Assembly (NCBI RefSeq): GCF_008065135.1
Contig: NZ_CP042914.1
Coordinates: 4,941,404-5,005,403, forward strand
From: Roseimaritima ulvae
Lineage (GTDB): Bacteria > Planctomycetota > Planctomycetia > Pirellulales > Pirellulaceae
DNA length: 64,000 nucleotides
Reading direction: 5' to 3'
The notes under the pieces are model-generated. The model was given only the letters and a program-made list of their open reading frames with translations. It searched no databases and was not told the origin of the DNA. Each line of letters opens with the position of its first letter. Position 1 is the first letter of the stretch. The translations under genes were made by a program, and so were the position numbers. Positions 17,254 to 26,228 of the stretch are shown in pieces.

Positions 17254-19094
17254 CAGGGTGTCTCTTCGCTGGAGGTGTTTTTATCGCTGCTGCTGTTTTT
17301 ATCGCTGGCTTCCGCCGAATCGGTCTTATCCTGAGAGCCCGCCTCATTTTGAGACCCCGCAGAAGCTTCTGAGCCGGCTTGGTTTTGCGCGTCGGCTTGG
17401 TTTTGCACGTCGGATGAGCGCGGAGGCAGTAGGTACGCCACGGCTTCTCGGCTGCTGCGGACCAGCAGCCGCCGTCCGGAGACCGCCGGATAGTTCCAGG
17501 TATTGGAATCGAGGCCGTCGAGTCGGGCGAGTTCGACGAAACGATCGCTCTGGCAGCTAACCAGGGCGACCTCGCCGGTTTCGACCTGCACGACCAGCGT
17601 GTCCTCGACCCGCAGCATCTGGCCTTGGCCGTAGCGGCTGCCGCGTGGTTGCCGCCACATCCGCTCGGGGCCCCGCAAGTCCACGCACTCCAAAGTTCCG
17701 TCGGACAGGGCGTAGGCGAAGTCGCCGTCGAGGACGGCGTGGGTGAATTTGGTTTTGAGCATCCGTCCGTCGGCCCATTCGATTTCCGCGCGTTCGGCCG
17801 GCGGGGCTTCGCTATCGATCCGCAGCAGTTGGCTGCCGCCCCCGTAGCCCTTGCCCAGCAGCAGTCCATCCTCGCCGTAGACGACCGCGTTGGAGCAGGT
17901 GGCCCCGCCACTGCTCGAGCCCGGCCAATCGACTTCCCACAACACGCTGCCGTCGTCGATCGCGTGTCCGGTGACGTTGGATTCGTTGACCGACACGATT
18001 TGTCGCTGTCCGTCCAGCGTGGCCACGATCGGCGATGCATAGCTGATCTGGGTTTCGCCACCGATCCAGCGGACGGCCCCGCTGTCCGCATCCAGCGCGA
18101 TCAGGCTGCCGATCGGGCTGTCCGGTTGCTGGCGATCGAGCGGCCCGCCGTAGGGCACCACGACCATCGCCTCGGCGCCCGTTGGCACGATCAACGGCGA
18201 CCCCGCGCGGCCCCAGGTGACGGCTTGCTCGGCGGCGGCTTGATCCAACCCGGCGTGTTCCCACAGATCTAACTGCCAGATTAATTGACCGTCTTTCCCA
18301 TCCAGACAAACCACCTTGCCCACCGCGTCTTGCGCGTACACGCGGCCGTTGAACACGGTCGGCGTGGATCGCGGGCCGGTTCCGCCCAGGGGATTAAAGT
18401 GGGCGCCCGGCGAGGCGTGGTACCAGACCAGTTGTCCGTCCGCGATGCGGTAGCAGGTGACCCACTGTTCGCCCTGCTGGCCCTCGCCCCGCTGCTCCAT
18501 GGTCACCGCATAATCGCCCACGATCACAAACCCGGACCACGCGGCGCCGACCGGTTGGCGCCACAGTTCCTTGGCGCCCGTCCAATCGGTGGAAAAAGCG
18601 CGGGTGGGGATCACGCCGTCGCGTTGGTTGCCCAGAAACCCCGTGAAGTCGTCGTCGCTAACAGACTGCAGATCCGCGACCCCTTCGACCTCCGAAGCCG
18701 CAGGCGAGCGCGAGGCGAATCGATATTCAAACAATGGCACCAATTCACCATTGACGCCCACCAGTTCGTACAACACGGCCAACACGCCGACCGCGGCGAC
18801 GAACACGCCCACCGGCAACCAACGTTGCCAGGACGGCACCGGACGGCGCAGCGTCCAGGTTAACCCGGCCAACAAAGCGATCCCGCCCAGCCCATAACTG
18901 ACCATGTTCATCAATTGCGCATCGGACCAGGGTTTGACCGTTTGAGCGACAAAAATCAGCAGCACACTGATGCCGATGATCCACAGCGCCCAACGTCGAC
19001 GCGGTCGGCGGAGAGGGGTTGCACCGGAGCTTTCGGCGTGCGGCTGAGCCGGTTCGTACGGTTGGCTTTCGACAGGTTCGTTGGTCGCTGACAC
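17253..19094 (-). CDS. Membrane-anchored PQQ-type beta-propeller protein (BamB-like fold)
   Basis: A 613-residue protein starting with GTG. A Pro/Arg-rich cytoplasmic head is followed by three hydrophobic segments (about residues 34-115). A large WD-like PQQ_2 propeller follows (about 150-560) with repeats such as GKVVCLDGKDGQLIWQLDLW, GSLIALDADSGAVRWIGGE and DGSVLWEVDWPG. No PQQ-enzyme catalytic set was recognised, so it is more likely a structural or binding propeller than a dehydrogenase. The tail is Ser/Glu/Lys-rich low complexity with Ala-Gln-Asn-Gln repeats. Translationally coupled to the downstream deacetylase gene. Confidence 0.75.
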   Translation of the reverse strand: MSATNEPVESQPYEPAQPHAESSGATPLRRPRRRWALWIIGISVLLIFVAQTVKPWSDAQLMNMVSYGLGGIALLAGLTWTLRRPVPSWQRWLPVGVFVAAVGVLAVLYELVGVNGELVPLFEYRFASRSPAASEVEGVADLQSVSDDDFTGFLGNQRDGVIPTRAFSTDWTGAKELWRQPVGAAWSGFVIVGDYAVTMEQRGEGQQGEQWVTCYRIADGQLVWYHASPGAHFNPLGGTGPRSTPTVFNGRVYAQDAVGKVVCLDGKDGQLIWQLDLWEHAGLDQAAAEQAVTWGRAGSPLIVPTGAEAMVVVPYGGPLDRQQPDSPIGSLIALDADSGAVRWIGGETQISYASPIVATLDGQRQIVSVNESNVTGHAIDDGSVLWEVDWPGSSSGGATCSNAVVYGEDGLLLGKGYGGGSQLLRIDSEAPPAERAEIEWADGRMLKTKFTHAVLDGDFAYALSDGTLECVDLRGPERMWRQPRGSRYGQGQMLRVEDTLVVQVETGEVALVSCQSDRFVELARLDGLDSNTWNYPAVSGRRLLVRSSREAVAYLLPPRSSDVQNQADAQNQAGSEASAGSQNEAGSQDKTDSAEASDKNSSSDKNTSSEETP

Positions 19095-19204
19095 GGCGCG
19101 TTGAGGTGCTAAAGCGTGAAGGGGCCCATCCAGTTTCCGAACGACACAGTATAATGCCTTGCGGCCCGCATCAGGCTAGCCCCCAGCCACCGCCCTGATC
19201 AAGC

Positions 19205-20098
19205 ATGCCGCTATCCCAGCCTGTTGTTTGCACACGAATTGCGACTCCCCCCACGCCGATGTCCGCCGGAACCTACCAACTGATCGATTTCGGCGCAGGC
19301 CGCAAACTGGAATCGTTGGGGGGGTACCTGGTGGATCGCCCCTCGCCGGCGGCCGAACCCCATCGCCGCCGACAGCGTGACTGGAGCGCCGCGGATGCCC
19401 GTTTCGACGCCGACCGCCGGCGCTGGACCTTTCATCGACCATGGCCCGAAGCGGCGGAGTTGGACTGCGGCTCGTTTGTGATGCCGATTCAGCCCACGCC
19501 GTTTGGCCACATCGGTATTTTTCCGGAACAGCACGCCAACTGGAAATGGCTGCGGACGCGGGTCCAGCAACATCGCGAAGAAGCGCCGCTGCAAGCCCTC
19601 AACCTGTTTGGTTACACCGGCGCCAGTTCGCTGGCCGTGGCCACCGCCGGCGGCAAAGTCGCCCATGTGGACGCGGCGAAACCGAACGTGATGGCGGCTC
19701 GGCGAGCGGCAGACCGCGCGGGCTGTGATCAATCGATCCGGTTCCTGACCGATGATGCGGGAAAATTTGTTGCCCGCGAATTGCGAAGACAACGGCAATA
19801 CGACCTGATCATCCTGGACCCACCGGCCTACGGGCATGGCCCCCGCGGCAAAGCTTGGCGGCTGGAACGCGACCTCTGGCCGTTGCTACAACAGTGCCTG
19901 GACCTGTTAACCGCACCGGTCCGGCAACTGTTGCTGACCGGGCACAGCGAACAGGTTGGCAGCGCCGACGTAACCGCCTGGTTGCGGCGACAACTGGGCT
20001 CCGGGGTCGAGATCGCCGCGGGCCGCTCCGGCCTGCCCGATACCGCTCGCCGTAAACTGGATTGCGGTTTTTACGTGAGGGCGGTGTGGGAGCCGTAG
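19205..20098 (+). CDS. Class I SAM-dependent methyltransferase, RlmI/RlmK-like
   Basis: A 297-residue methyltransferase. NLFGYTGASSLAVATAGG is the SAM-binding motif I, AHVDAAKPNVMAARRAAD is motif II, and IILDPPAYGHGPRGKAW carries the DPPxYG motif of the RlmI/RlmK group that methylates rRNA bases. It lacks the N-terminal PUA domain of RlmI. The RNA target cannot be assigned. Its TAG stop is part of the GTAG head of a REP hairpin (20095-20118). Confidence 0.82.
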   Translation: MPLSQPVVCTRIATPPTPMSAGTYQLIDFGAGRKLESLGGYLVDRPSPAAEPHRRRQRDWSAADARFDADRRRWTFHRPWPEAAELDCGSFVMPIQPTPFGHIGIFPEQHANWKWLRTRVQQHREEAPLQALNLFGYTGASSLAVATAGGKVAHVDAAKPNVMAARRAADRAGCDQSIRFLTDDAGKFVARELRRQRQYDLIILDPPAYGHGPRGKAWRLERDLWPLLQQCLDLLTAPVRQLLLTGHSEQVGSADVTAWLRRQLGSGVEIAAGRSGLPDTARRKLDCGFYVRAVWEP

Positions 20099-20118
20099 CC
20101 GAAGTCGCCAGACATTGG
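20095..20118 (+). repeat. GTAG-headed REP hairpin, copy 1
   Basis: GTAG followed by CCGAAGTC, loop GCCA, GACATTGG. The stem is slightly degraded (A instead of T). It overlaps the stop codon of the methyltransferase gene. Confidence 0.8.
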
Positions 20119-20213
20119 ACGTTTGCTTTGAAAGCCACATATTCGACGCCGCTGAGACGCTGGAGGCGTCAGTTCACCCTCCCCTCGGGCATTGGTGTCT
20201 ATACATCTTCCTT

Positions 20214-20234
20214 CACCCTCCCGGGGGGAGGGTG
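20214..20234. repeat. Single CACCCTCCC hairpin (half REPIN)
   Basis: CACCCTCCC and GGGAGGGTG form a compact palindrome identical to the outer hairpin of the 129-bp elements. A related but diverged stretch lies just before it (about 20173-20205) and matches part of 3906-3940. Confidence 0.7.
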
Positions 20235-20395
20235 AAATGCTACGGAGTTAGACGTCTCTGCTGGCTAGGGGGCAAACGATAAAATCCACCGCCAGCCCCC
20301 ATGTAGCGTCCCCGCGGCGGATAGCCGACGTGAATCGGGTATGATAGAGAAATCCGCCAGCGTACTGCCTTCACACCTTGCTCACTTCGCAGCTT

Positions 20396-21319
20396 ATGCC
20401 CGCACCTGAAATCGAACACCCCACTCTCCCCCTTGCCGATCGACTGTGCCAGCACATCGCCGAATTTGGAACCTGCATGGTGGCCTTCAGCGGCGGCGTG
20501 GACAGCGCGGTGGTAGCGGCCGCGGCGTATCGTGCCCTGGGTCGACGAGCGATCGCGGTGACGGCGGTCAGCCCCAGTGTTTCGGAATCCCAATTGGCGG
20601 CGGCTCGCGATGTCGCCCGGCAGATCGGCATCGAACATCGTGAAGTCGCCACCGACGAAATCGAAAACGCCGACTATGTTCGCAACGACAGCCAACGCTG
20701 CTTTCACTGCAAACAAACCCTGTACCGACGTCTGACCAAGCTGGCTAACCAACACGCGATCGACGTCATCGCCTCAGGCACCAACGCCGACGACACGCAC
20801 GATTACCGGCCCGGAATCGCGGCCGGCCAGCAGGCCAGCGTCCGCGCGCCCTTGGCGGACCTGGGCATCGACAAATCCGCCGTGCGAGAGATCGCTCGCC
20901 GCTGGAACCTATCGGTCTGGGACGCCCCGGCGTCGCCCTGCCTGTCCAGCCGTTTGGCCTACGGCGTCACGGTCACGACGGAGCGATTAAAGATGGTCGA
21001 AGAGGCCGAAGCGTTTTTGTCCGGCAAAGGGTTTTCGCCGCTGCGGGTGCGATTGCACGAGGGGGACCTGGCCCGCATCGAAGTCCCCCGCAGGGACCTC
21101 GTTCGCATGTTGGCCGAACCGTTGTGGACGCAAACGGTGACGGCACTGCGGACGGCCGGATTCCGGTTCGTGACGGTCGACCTGGAAGGCTTTCGCAGCG
21201 GCAACCTAAACACACTCGTCTCGATCGCCTCGCCCGCTTCATCGCCAGCCGCCGAGACCATAACCGAAACCAATATGACAACATCGCCTGCCACGCATCC
21301 ACAGGATTCCGCCGAGTGA
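20396..21319 (+). CDS. larE: ATP-dependent sacrificial sulfur transferase LarE
   Basis: A 307-residue PP-loop ATPase. FSGGVDSA is the pyrophosphatase loop, and RCFHCK and DAPASPCLSSR are LarE motifs. The cysteine of SPCLSSR (C182 from this start) corresponds to the sacrificial Cys176 of Lactobacillus LarE, which donates its sulfur to the nickel-pincer cofactor of lactate racemase. larB, larC and larA are not in the window, so the cofactor user is unknown. ATG 20396 is preferred over TTG 20378. Its stop overlaps the next start (GTGA), coupling it to a kinase gene. Confidence 0.88.
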   Translation: MPAPEIEHPTLPLADRLCQHIAEFGTCMVAFSGGVDSAVVAAAAYRALGRRAIAVTAVSPSVSESQLAAARDVARQIGIEHREVATDEIENADYVRNDSQRCFHCKQTLYRRLTKLANQHAIDVIASGTNADDTHDYRPGIAAGQQASVRAPLADLGIDKSAVREIARRWNLSVWDAPASPCLSSRLAYGVTVTTERLKMVEEAEAFLSGKGFSPLRVRLHEGDLARIEVPRRDLVRMLAEPLWTQTVTALRTAGFRFVTVDLEGFRSGNLNTLVSIASPASSPAAETITETNMTTSPATHPQDSAE

Positions 21320-22857
21320 ATACGCCTGCAGAGAAGCCCGACCCGCCGCCGGCAAGACCCACCGATGACGGCTCGGGAGCGATCGATTTAACCGGCCACT
21401 TGATGGGCGACTACCAGGTTCTGCGCCGTTTGGGACGTGGCGGCATGGCCGATGTCTACGTGGCGCAGCAAAAATCACTGGGTCGCAAAGTGGCCATCAA
21501 GGTGCTGCGCAAAGACTTGGCCGGCGATGCCAGCTACGTCGAACGCTTTCGCCGCGAAGCCCGCGCGGTGGCGAAACTGTCGCACGCCAACATCGTGCAG
21601 GTCTATGAAGTGGGCCAACAGGATTCGCACTACTACATCGTGCAAGAGTTTGTCGATGGCCAAAACCTGCGTGAAAAACTCGAACGCGACGGCACCCTGT
21701 CGGTCGCCGATGCGGTCAAAGTCATGGCCGGCGTGACCGACGCGTTGATCGCGGCCAACGAAGCCGGCGTGACGCACCGGGACATCAAACCCGAAAACAT
21801 CATGCTGTCGCGACGTGGCGAAGTGAAGGTCGCCGACTTTGGTTTGGCTCGAGTACTGGGCGGCGAACCGCTGACCGACTTGACCCAAGCCGGACTGACG
21901 ATGGGCACGCCGCGATACATGAGCCCCGAACAGATGCAGGGCAAAGCCGTCGATACCCGCAGCGATCTGTATTCGCTGGGCGTGACGATGTTTCACCTGT
22001 TGTGTGGAAGGCCGCCCTTCGAAGCCGACGACCCGCTGGCCATGGCGGTCAAGCACCTGCAGGAAGAACCACCGGATCTGGTCGAATGCCGCGCGGGCGA
22101 AGACCTACCGATGTGGCTGGTCGCGACGGTCGAAAAACTGCTGCGGAAAACGCCCGAACAGCGGATGCAATCGCCGCAAGAGCTGGCCGCCGCGATTCAC
22201 GCCGGCATCACCCAGCTGAGCCCCTCGTTGGCGCGGACCACGGCCACCAGCTTGTCCGCGGCCATGGCTCTGCAGATGGCGGTCGACCACCAAAAATCCA
22301 ATCGGCTGTCGCGGCACTGGAAGTCGCTGGCTTTGTGGTTGCTGCCCTTGGTAGGCCTGTTGGCCGGCGGCGCGTGGGCGGCCAACCAACAAACCACGTC
22401 GATCCGTCAACTACTGTCGGCCGACTCGCAAGACGTGGTGCGACTGGACTCCGCCGCCGCGCAGTACCTCGAAGCCGCTCGCGTCGATCGCCCCCAGGCC
22501 TGGCGGGCGGTATGGACCTATCATTCGCCCGAGGACAGCCAGACCAACGCCGACTACGCCGTGAAAGCTCAACTGCAACTGGCGCGTCTGTATCAGCAAC
22601 GCGGCGAATGGCAACCCGCCGCGGACGCCTTGTCCCAGTTCATCGACGACGCCGAAGCCCCACTGTTGTACCGCATGCTGGGGCAGGCGATGCTGGTCGA
22701 AATGTCGGAACAGCAAGCGGACGTGAAAACGGCCGGGCGGTGGCGAAGCGAATTGCAGAAAAATTACGAACAGCTGGCCGCAACCAATCCGACGCATCTA
22801 GAATTGTTTCATCGCAAGGCGCCGCGCAGTGTCGCCGAACGTTTGAAGCCTCAGTAG
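21316..22857 (+). CDS. Transmembrane Ser/Thr protein kinase
   Basis: A 513-residue Hanks-type kinase. Motifs in order: GRGGMADVYVA (glycine loop), VAIKVL (ATP lysine), THRDIKPENIM (catalytic loop), DFGLA, GTPRYMSPEQ, and DxYSLGV. The kinase domain spans about residues 33-295. One membrane helix (about 350-370, LWLLPLVGLLAGGAWAA) places a 140-residue C-terminal domain outside, with TPR-like helices (LQLARLYQQRGEWQPAADALSQF). The GTG start overlaps the larE stop by 4 nt. An ORF start at 21124 would overlap larE by nearly 200 bp and is rejected. Confidence 0.9.
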   Translation: MNTPAEKPDPPPARPTDDGSGAIDLTGHLMGDYQVLRRLGRGGMADVYVAQQKSLGRKVAIKVLRKDLAGDASYVERFRREARAVAKLSHANIVQVYEVGQQDSHYYIVQEFVDGQNLREKLERDGTLSVADAVKVMAGVTDALIAANEAGVTHRDIKPENIMLSRRGEVKVADFGLARVLGGEPLTDLTQAGLTMGTPRYMSPEQMQGKAVDTRSDLYSLGVTMFHLLCGRPPFEADDPLAMAVKHLQEEPPDLVECRAGEDLPMWLVATVEKLLRKTPEQRMQSPQELAAAIHAGITQLSPSLARTTATSLSAAMALQMAVDHQKSNRLSRHWKSLALWLLPLVGLLAGGAWAANQQTTSIRQLLSADSQDVVRLDSAAAQYLEAARVDRPQAWRAVWTYHSPEDSQTNADYAVKAQLQLARLYQQRGEWQPAADALSQFIDDAEAPLLYRMLGQAMLVEMSEQQADVKTAGRWRSELQKNYEQLAATNPTHLELFHRKAPRSVAERLKPQ

Positions 22858-22897
22858 CCTCAACAGTTTCTTTAACCAACATCTAGCGAGCATTACC

Positions 22898-23305
22898 GTG
22901 AAACGTTTTATTGTTCCCGTCGCCCTTCTGCTCCTCGTCGCCTGCCTGGGGACTCTCGCCATGAACTCCACGCCCACGGTCGCCGCCGAAGAAGCCGAGC
23001 CCCGCAAACTGCGTCACGTGGTGATGTTTCAATTCAAAGAAACGGCCACGCCCGAGCAGGTCAAAACGGTGGTGGACGCCTTTGCCGCATTGCCCAGCAA
23101 AATCGACAGCATCACGGGCTTCGAACACGGCACCAACAACAGCCCGGAAAATCTGAACGACGGTTTCACCCACTGCTTCACCGTAACCTTCGCATCCGAA
23201 GAAGGACGCGCCGCCTACCTGCCGCACCCGGAACACAAAGCCTTTGTCGAAGTGCTCAAACCCCATCTAGAAAAAGTGCTGGTGTTTGATTATTGGGCGA
23301 AGTAG
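22898..23305 (+). CDS. Exported Dabb (stress-responsive A/B barrel) domain protein
   Basis: A 135-residue protein from a GTG start. A signal peptide (residues 1-30, LLLVACLGTLAMNSTPTVAA) is followed by a Dabb domain: LRHVVMFQFKETATPEQVK, then ITGFEHGTNNSPENLNDGF and YLPHPEHKAFVEVLKP. Dabb dimers form an alpha/beta barrel; their roles vary and are mostly unknown. It lies 40 bp after the kinase gene on the same strand. Confidence 0.82.
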   Translation: MKRFIVPVALLLLVACLGTLAMNSTPTVAAEEAEPRKLRHVVMFQFKETATPEQVKTVVDAFAALPSKIDSITGFEHGTNNSPENLNDGFTHCFTVTFASEEGRAAYLPHPEHKAFVEVLKPHLEKVLVFDYWAK

Positions 23306-23314
23306 GGCTTGCCT

Positions 23315-23338
23315 CCAAACTCGGGCGAGTTCGGCTAC
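23315..23338 (-). repeat. GTAG-headed REP hairpin, copy 2
   Basis: On the minus strand: GTAG, CCGAACTC, loop GCCC, GAGTTTGG. Relative to copy 1 the inner G-C pair is swapped to C-G, keeping the stem. The TAG stop of the SGNH gene lies inside GTAG. Confidence 0.82.
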
Positions 23339-24618
23339 GGGTTGGGCGGTCGAGGCGATACCGGATTGCTAAGGCCTTGGTCGCACAGCTCCTCGGCCAA
23401 CAACTGGCCGGCTTTGTGGTGGCCCGCCACGTTCCAGTGCCCGCTGCCCAGGGCCGTATTTTCGAAACCGTGAAAATAAATCTGCTCCGCTTCGGCATCC
23501 GCCTGCATGCGGTCGGTCAGCAAGATCACCGGAAAGCCGTGTTGTTGGCCCAAAGCCTGCAGACGTCGCTCGGGATATTTTAAGTCGTCCACGCCCAGTC
23601 GTTCGGCCAACTCGATAGCTTGCGAGGGATCGGGATCGACCTGGACCGCGGCGGTCACCGCCATCACGGCAAACGCGGCCCGGTGCGCGGCCGCTTCGCG
23701 TTGCATCTCCACGATCAAACGATCGGTCACCTCCCAGGCCTGCTCCCAGGGCCCGGCGGGCGGCAGATAGACCGCCGCGTCCAACCCCACTTCGACATCC
23801 GGCGAGTTGCCAGCCTGTTCCGTGGCCGCTTGTTCTGCTGCCGTTTGGGCTGCCGCTCGTCGCCGGGCGTCGCGCCACTGGTAGACCAGACCGCACAGGC
23901 GGATGTGTTGAATCAAAAAATGCTTGCCGCGAATCCAGGCCGAGTTGTGAAACCGCCGCGGTCCGTCGGCCGACAACATCGCCGAACGGTCCAACACCAG
24001 CTCGTCATCGCGCAGTTCGTAGAACGGCCGGTAGGTTTCCGGTTCCAATTGCTTGGAGTTATTCCGCACATCGTTGTAAGGCAGGAAAGCCAGCAGGATC
24101 ATGTCGGGTTGGAAATCCCACACCCGCTGTCGCAGGGTTATTAACTCCTGCGCGGTACCGTACCCGGAGACGCCAAAGTTAAGGCATTCGACGTGGCGCG
24201 GGCCGGCGGCCTGACACGCGTTCAACTGCGTTTCGGCAACGGACCAAAACGTCTGCTCGATTTCCACTTGCACCGCTTCCGCGTACGAATCCCCCAGCAC
24301 GGCGATGCGAAACACGTCGGGGTCTTTCTGTTTGGTGACCGCGGTATCACGCATGCCATGCGCGTTGGTGGTCACGTACACCCGGCCCTCGTTGACTTGC
24401 CATCCCGCAAAATCGGGGGACAGCCGCATCCCACACTGCTCGTCGAACTCGTACAGCAAGCCAGGCGGCACGCCCAAGCCCAGCACCCGTAAGCCGGCTT
24501 CGCAAATCAGCAAACCCACGCACAGGCTGATTGCCAGCAACAGCAAGCGTTTACTGAAAGCGGAACGTCGTCGCAAGAAGCCGCGTACCCGGCCGGACTG
24601 CGGTTTCAATGTGGGCAT
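23335..24618 (-). CDS. Membrane-anchored SGNH/GDSL-type hydrolase
   Basis: A 427-residue protein. An N-terminal signal-anchor (about residues 23-45) is followed by an SGNH fold. Block I is VLGDSYAEAV with the nucleophile Ser, a Gly/Asn block is NFGVSGYGTAQEL, and block V is GSGHWNVAGHHKAG with the catalytic His. SGNH proteins of this architecture often add or remove acetyl groups on extracytoplasmic polysaccharides. The substrate is unknown and no polysaccharide cluster flanks it. Start ATG 24618 (MPTLK) is preferred over 24645. Confidence 0.72.
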   Translation of the reverse strand: MPTLKPQSGRVRGFLRRRSAFSKRLLLLAISLCVGLLICEAGLRVLGLGVPPGLLYEFDEQCGMRLSPDFAGWQVNEGRVYVTTNAHGMRDTAVTKQKDPDVFRIAVLGDSYAEAVQVEIEQTFWSVAETQLNACQAAGPRHVECLNFGVSGYGTAQELITLRQRVWDFQPDMILLAFLPYNDVRNNSKQLEPETYRPFYELRDDELVLDRSAMLSADGPRRFHNSAWIRGKHFLIQHIRLCGLVYQWRDARRRAAAQTAAEQAATEQAGNSPDVEVGLDAAVYLPPAGPWEQAWEVTDRLIVEMQREAAAHRAAFAVMAVTAAVQVDPDPSQAIELAERLGVDDLKYPERRLQALGQQHGFPVILLTDRMQADAEAEQIYFHGFENTALGSGHWNVAGHHKAGQLLAEELCDQGLSNPVSPRPPNP

Positions 24619-24803
24619 CGATTCATCCGTTGGCCCGGTCCCCAAAACAGCGAGCGTTCTTTAAATTGGCGGCCGTATTATAGCCGCAAGCCGCACGCCT
24701 TTCGACTCTTCCGAACCGCTTCCGCGGCCCACTGCATCCCTCTTAATACCTGTCCTAGTTTTAAAATCTTTCCAAATTCAAAACCTTCTGGCGAGTACCT
24801 GTC

Positions 24804-26228
24804 ATGACACAGTTTCGAACCGAACACGACTCCATGGGCGACGTGCAAGTACCCGCCGACGCGTACTACGGTGCCCAAACGCAGCGGGCGGTCGAAAATT
24901 TCCCGATCAGTGGTTGGCGGTTGCCGGCTGCCATGATTTCAGCCATGGGGCTGGTCAAGTTGGCCTGCGCGACGGCCAATCGCGATCTGGGCAAACTCAC
25001 CGGCTCGGGCAAAAATCCGCTCGATGACCGCTCGGTCGATTGTTTGTTACAGGCGGCACGTGAAGTCGCCGAGGGTGGTTTGGCCGATCAGTTTCCGATC
25101 GACGTGTTCCAAACCGGCAGCGGCACCAGCAGCAACATGAACGTCAACGAAGTGATCAGCAATCGGGCGATCGAAATTGCCGGTGGCGATCGCATGGAAA
25201 CCACCAAAAGCATCCACCCCAACGACCACGTCAACATGGGGCAGAGCACCAATGACACCTTCCCCACGGCGATCCACGTGGCCGTGGCCCAGCAGATCCA
25301 CACTCAACTGATTCCCGCGCTGCAAAAACTGCATAACAGTTTGGCGGCCAAAGCCAGCGAATGGGACAAGTTGATCAAGATCGGACGGACTCATCTGATG
25401 GACGCCACGCCGCTGCGTTTGGGTCAGGAATTCGGCGGTTTCGCGCGGCAGATCGAACTGTCCATCCAGCGTGCCCAACGCGCGGCCGATGCGGTATTGG
25501 AACTGCCCGTCGGCGGCACCGCCGTAGGCAGCGGCATCAATACGCATCCGGAATTCGGACGCCGTGTGGCCGAAGTGCTGGCGGAGGAAACCGGTCTGGC
25601 GTTTGTCGAAGCGGAGAATCATTTCGAAGCCAACGCCCAACGCGACGCCTTGGTCGAATCGCACGGGGCTCTCAAGTGCGTGGCTCAGACGCTGTTCAAC
25701 GTGGCCAACAACATTCGCTGGTTGGGCAGCGGACCACGCTGTGGATTCTACGAAGTCCAATTGCCCAGTCGCCAACCCGGCAGCTCGATCATGCCCGGCA
25801 AAGTCAATCCAGTGATGTGCGAGTCGCTGATGCAGTTGGCCGCTCGAGTGGTTGGCAACGACGGCTGCATCACCATGAGCGGCGCCGCCGGTGGCAATTT
25901 TCAATTAAACATTATGATGCCGGTGATGGCGCAGACCACCTTGGAATCGATCCAGTTGCTGGCGTCTGGAGCCGATGCGTTTGTGGAATTCTGCGTCGCG
26001 GAAATGACGGCCAACGCCGATGTCTGTGAAGCCGCCGTGGAACAGAGTCTGTCGATGTGCACCAGCTTGAATCCGCTGATCGGCTATGAGCAAGCCGCCA
26101 AGCTGGCCAAAGAAGCCTTCAGCACCGGCAAGACGATCCGAGAACTGTGCTTGGAAAAAGGCGTCCTGGATGAGCAGGCGTTGCGTGAAGCGCTCGACCC
26201 CTGGTCGATGACCGAACCGCAAGCCTAG
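24804..26228 (+). CDS. fumC: Fumarate hydratase class II
   Basis: A 474-residue iron-independent fumarase interconverting fumarate and malate in the TCA cycle. Signature GSSIMPGKVNPVMCE is the flexible catalytic loop, and GSGTSSNMNVNEVI, KSIHPNDHVNMGQSTND and GRTHLMDATPLRLGQE bind substrate. Full length for the family. It converges on the AsmA-like gene and their stop codons overlap in a shared CTAG (26225-26228). Confidence 0.96.
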   Translation: MTQFRTEHDSMGDVQVPADAYYGAQTQRAVENFPISGWRLPAAMISAMGLVKLACATANRDLGKLTGSGKNPLDDRSVDCLLQAAREVAEGGLADQFPIDVFQTGSGTSSNMNVNEVISNRAIEIAGGDRMETTKSIHPNDHVNMGQSTNDTFPTAIHVAVAQQIHTQLIPALQKLHNSLAAKASEWDKLIKIGRTHLMDATPLRLGQEFGGFARQIELSIQRAQRAADAVLELPVGGTAVGSGINTHPEFGRRVAEVLAEETGLAFVEAENHFEANAQRDALVESHGALKCVAQTLFNVANNIRWLGSGPRCGFYEVQLPSRQPGSSIMPGKVNPVMCESLMQLAARVVGNDGCITMSGAAGGNFQLNIMMPVMAQTTLESIQLLASGADAFVEFCVAEMTANADVCEAAVEQSLSMCTSLNPLIGYEQAAKLAKEAFSTGKTIRELCLEKGVLDEQALREALDPWSMTEPQA

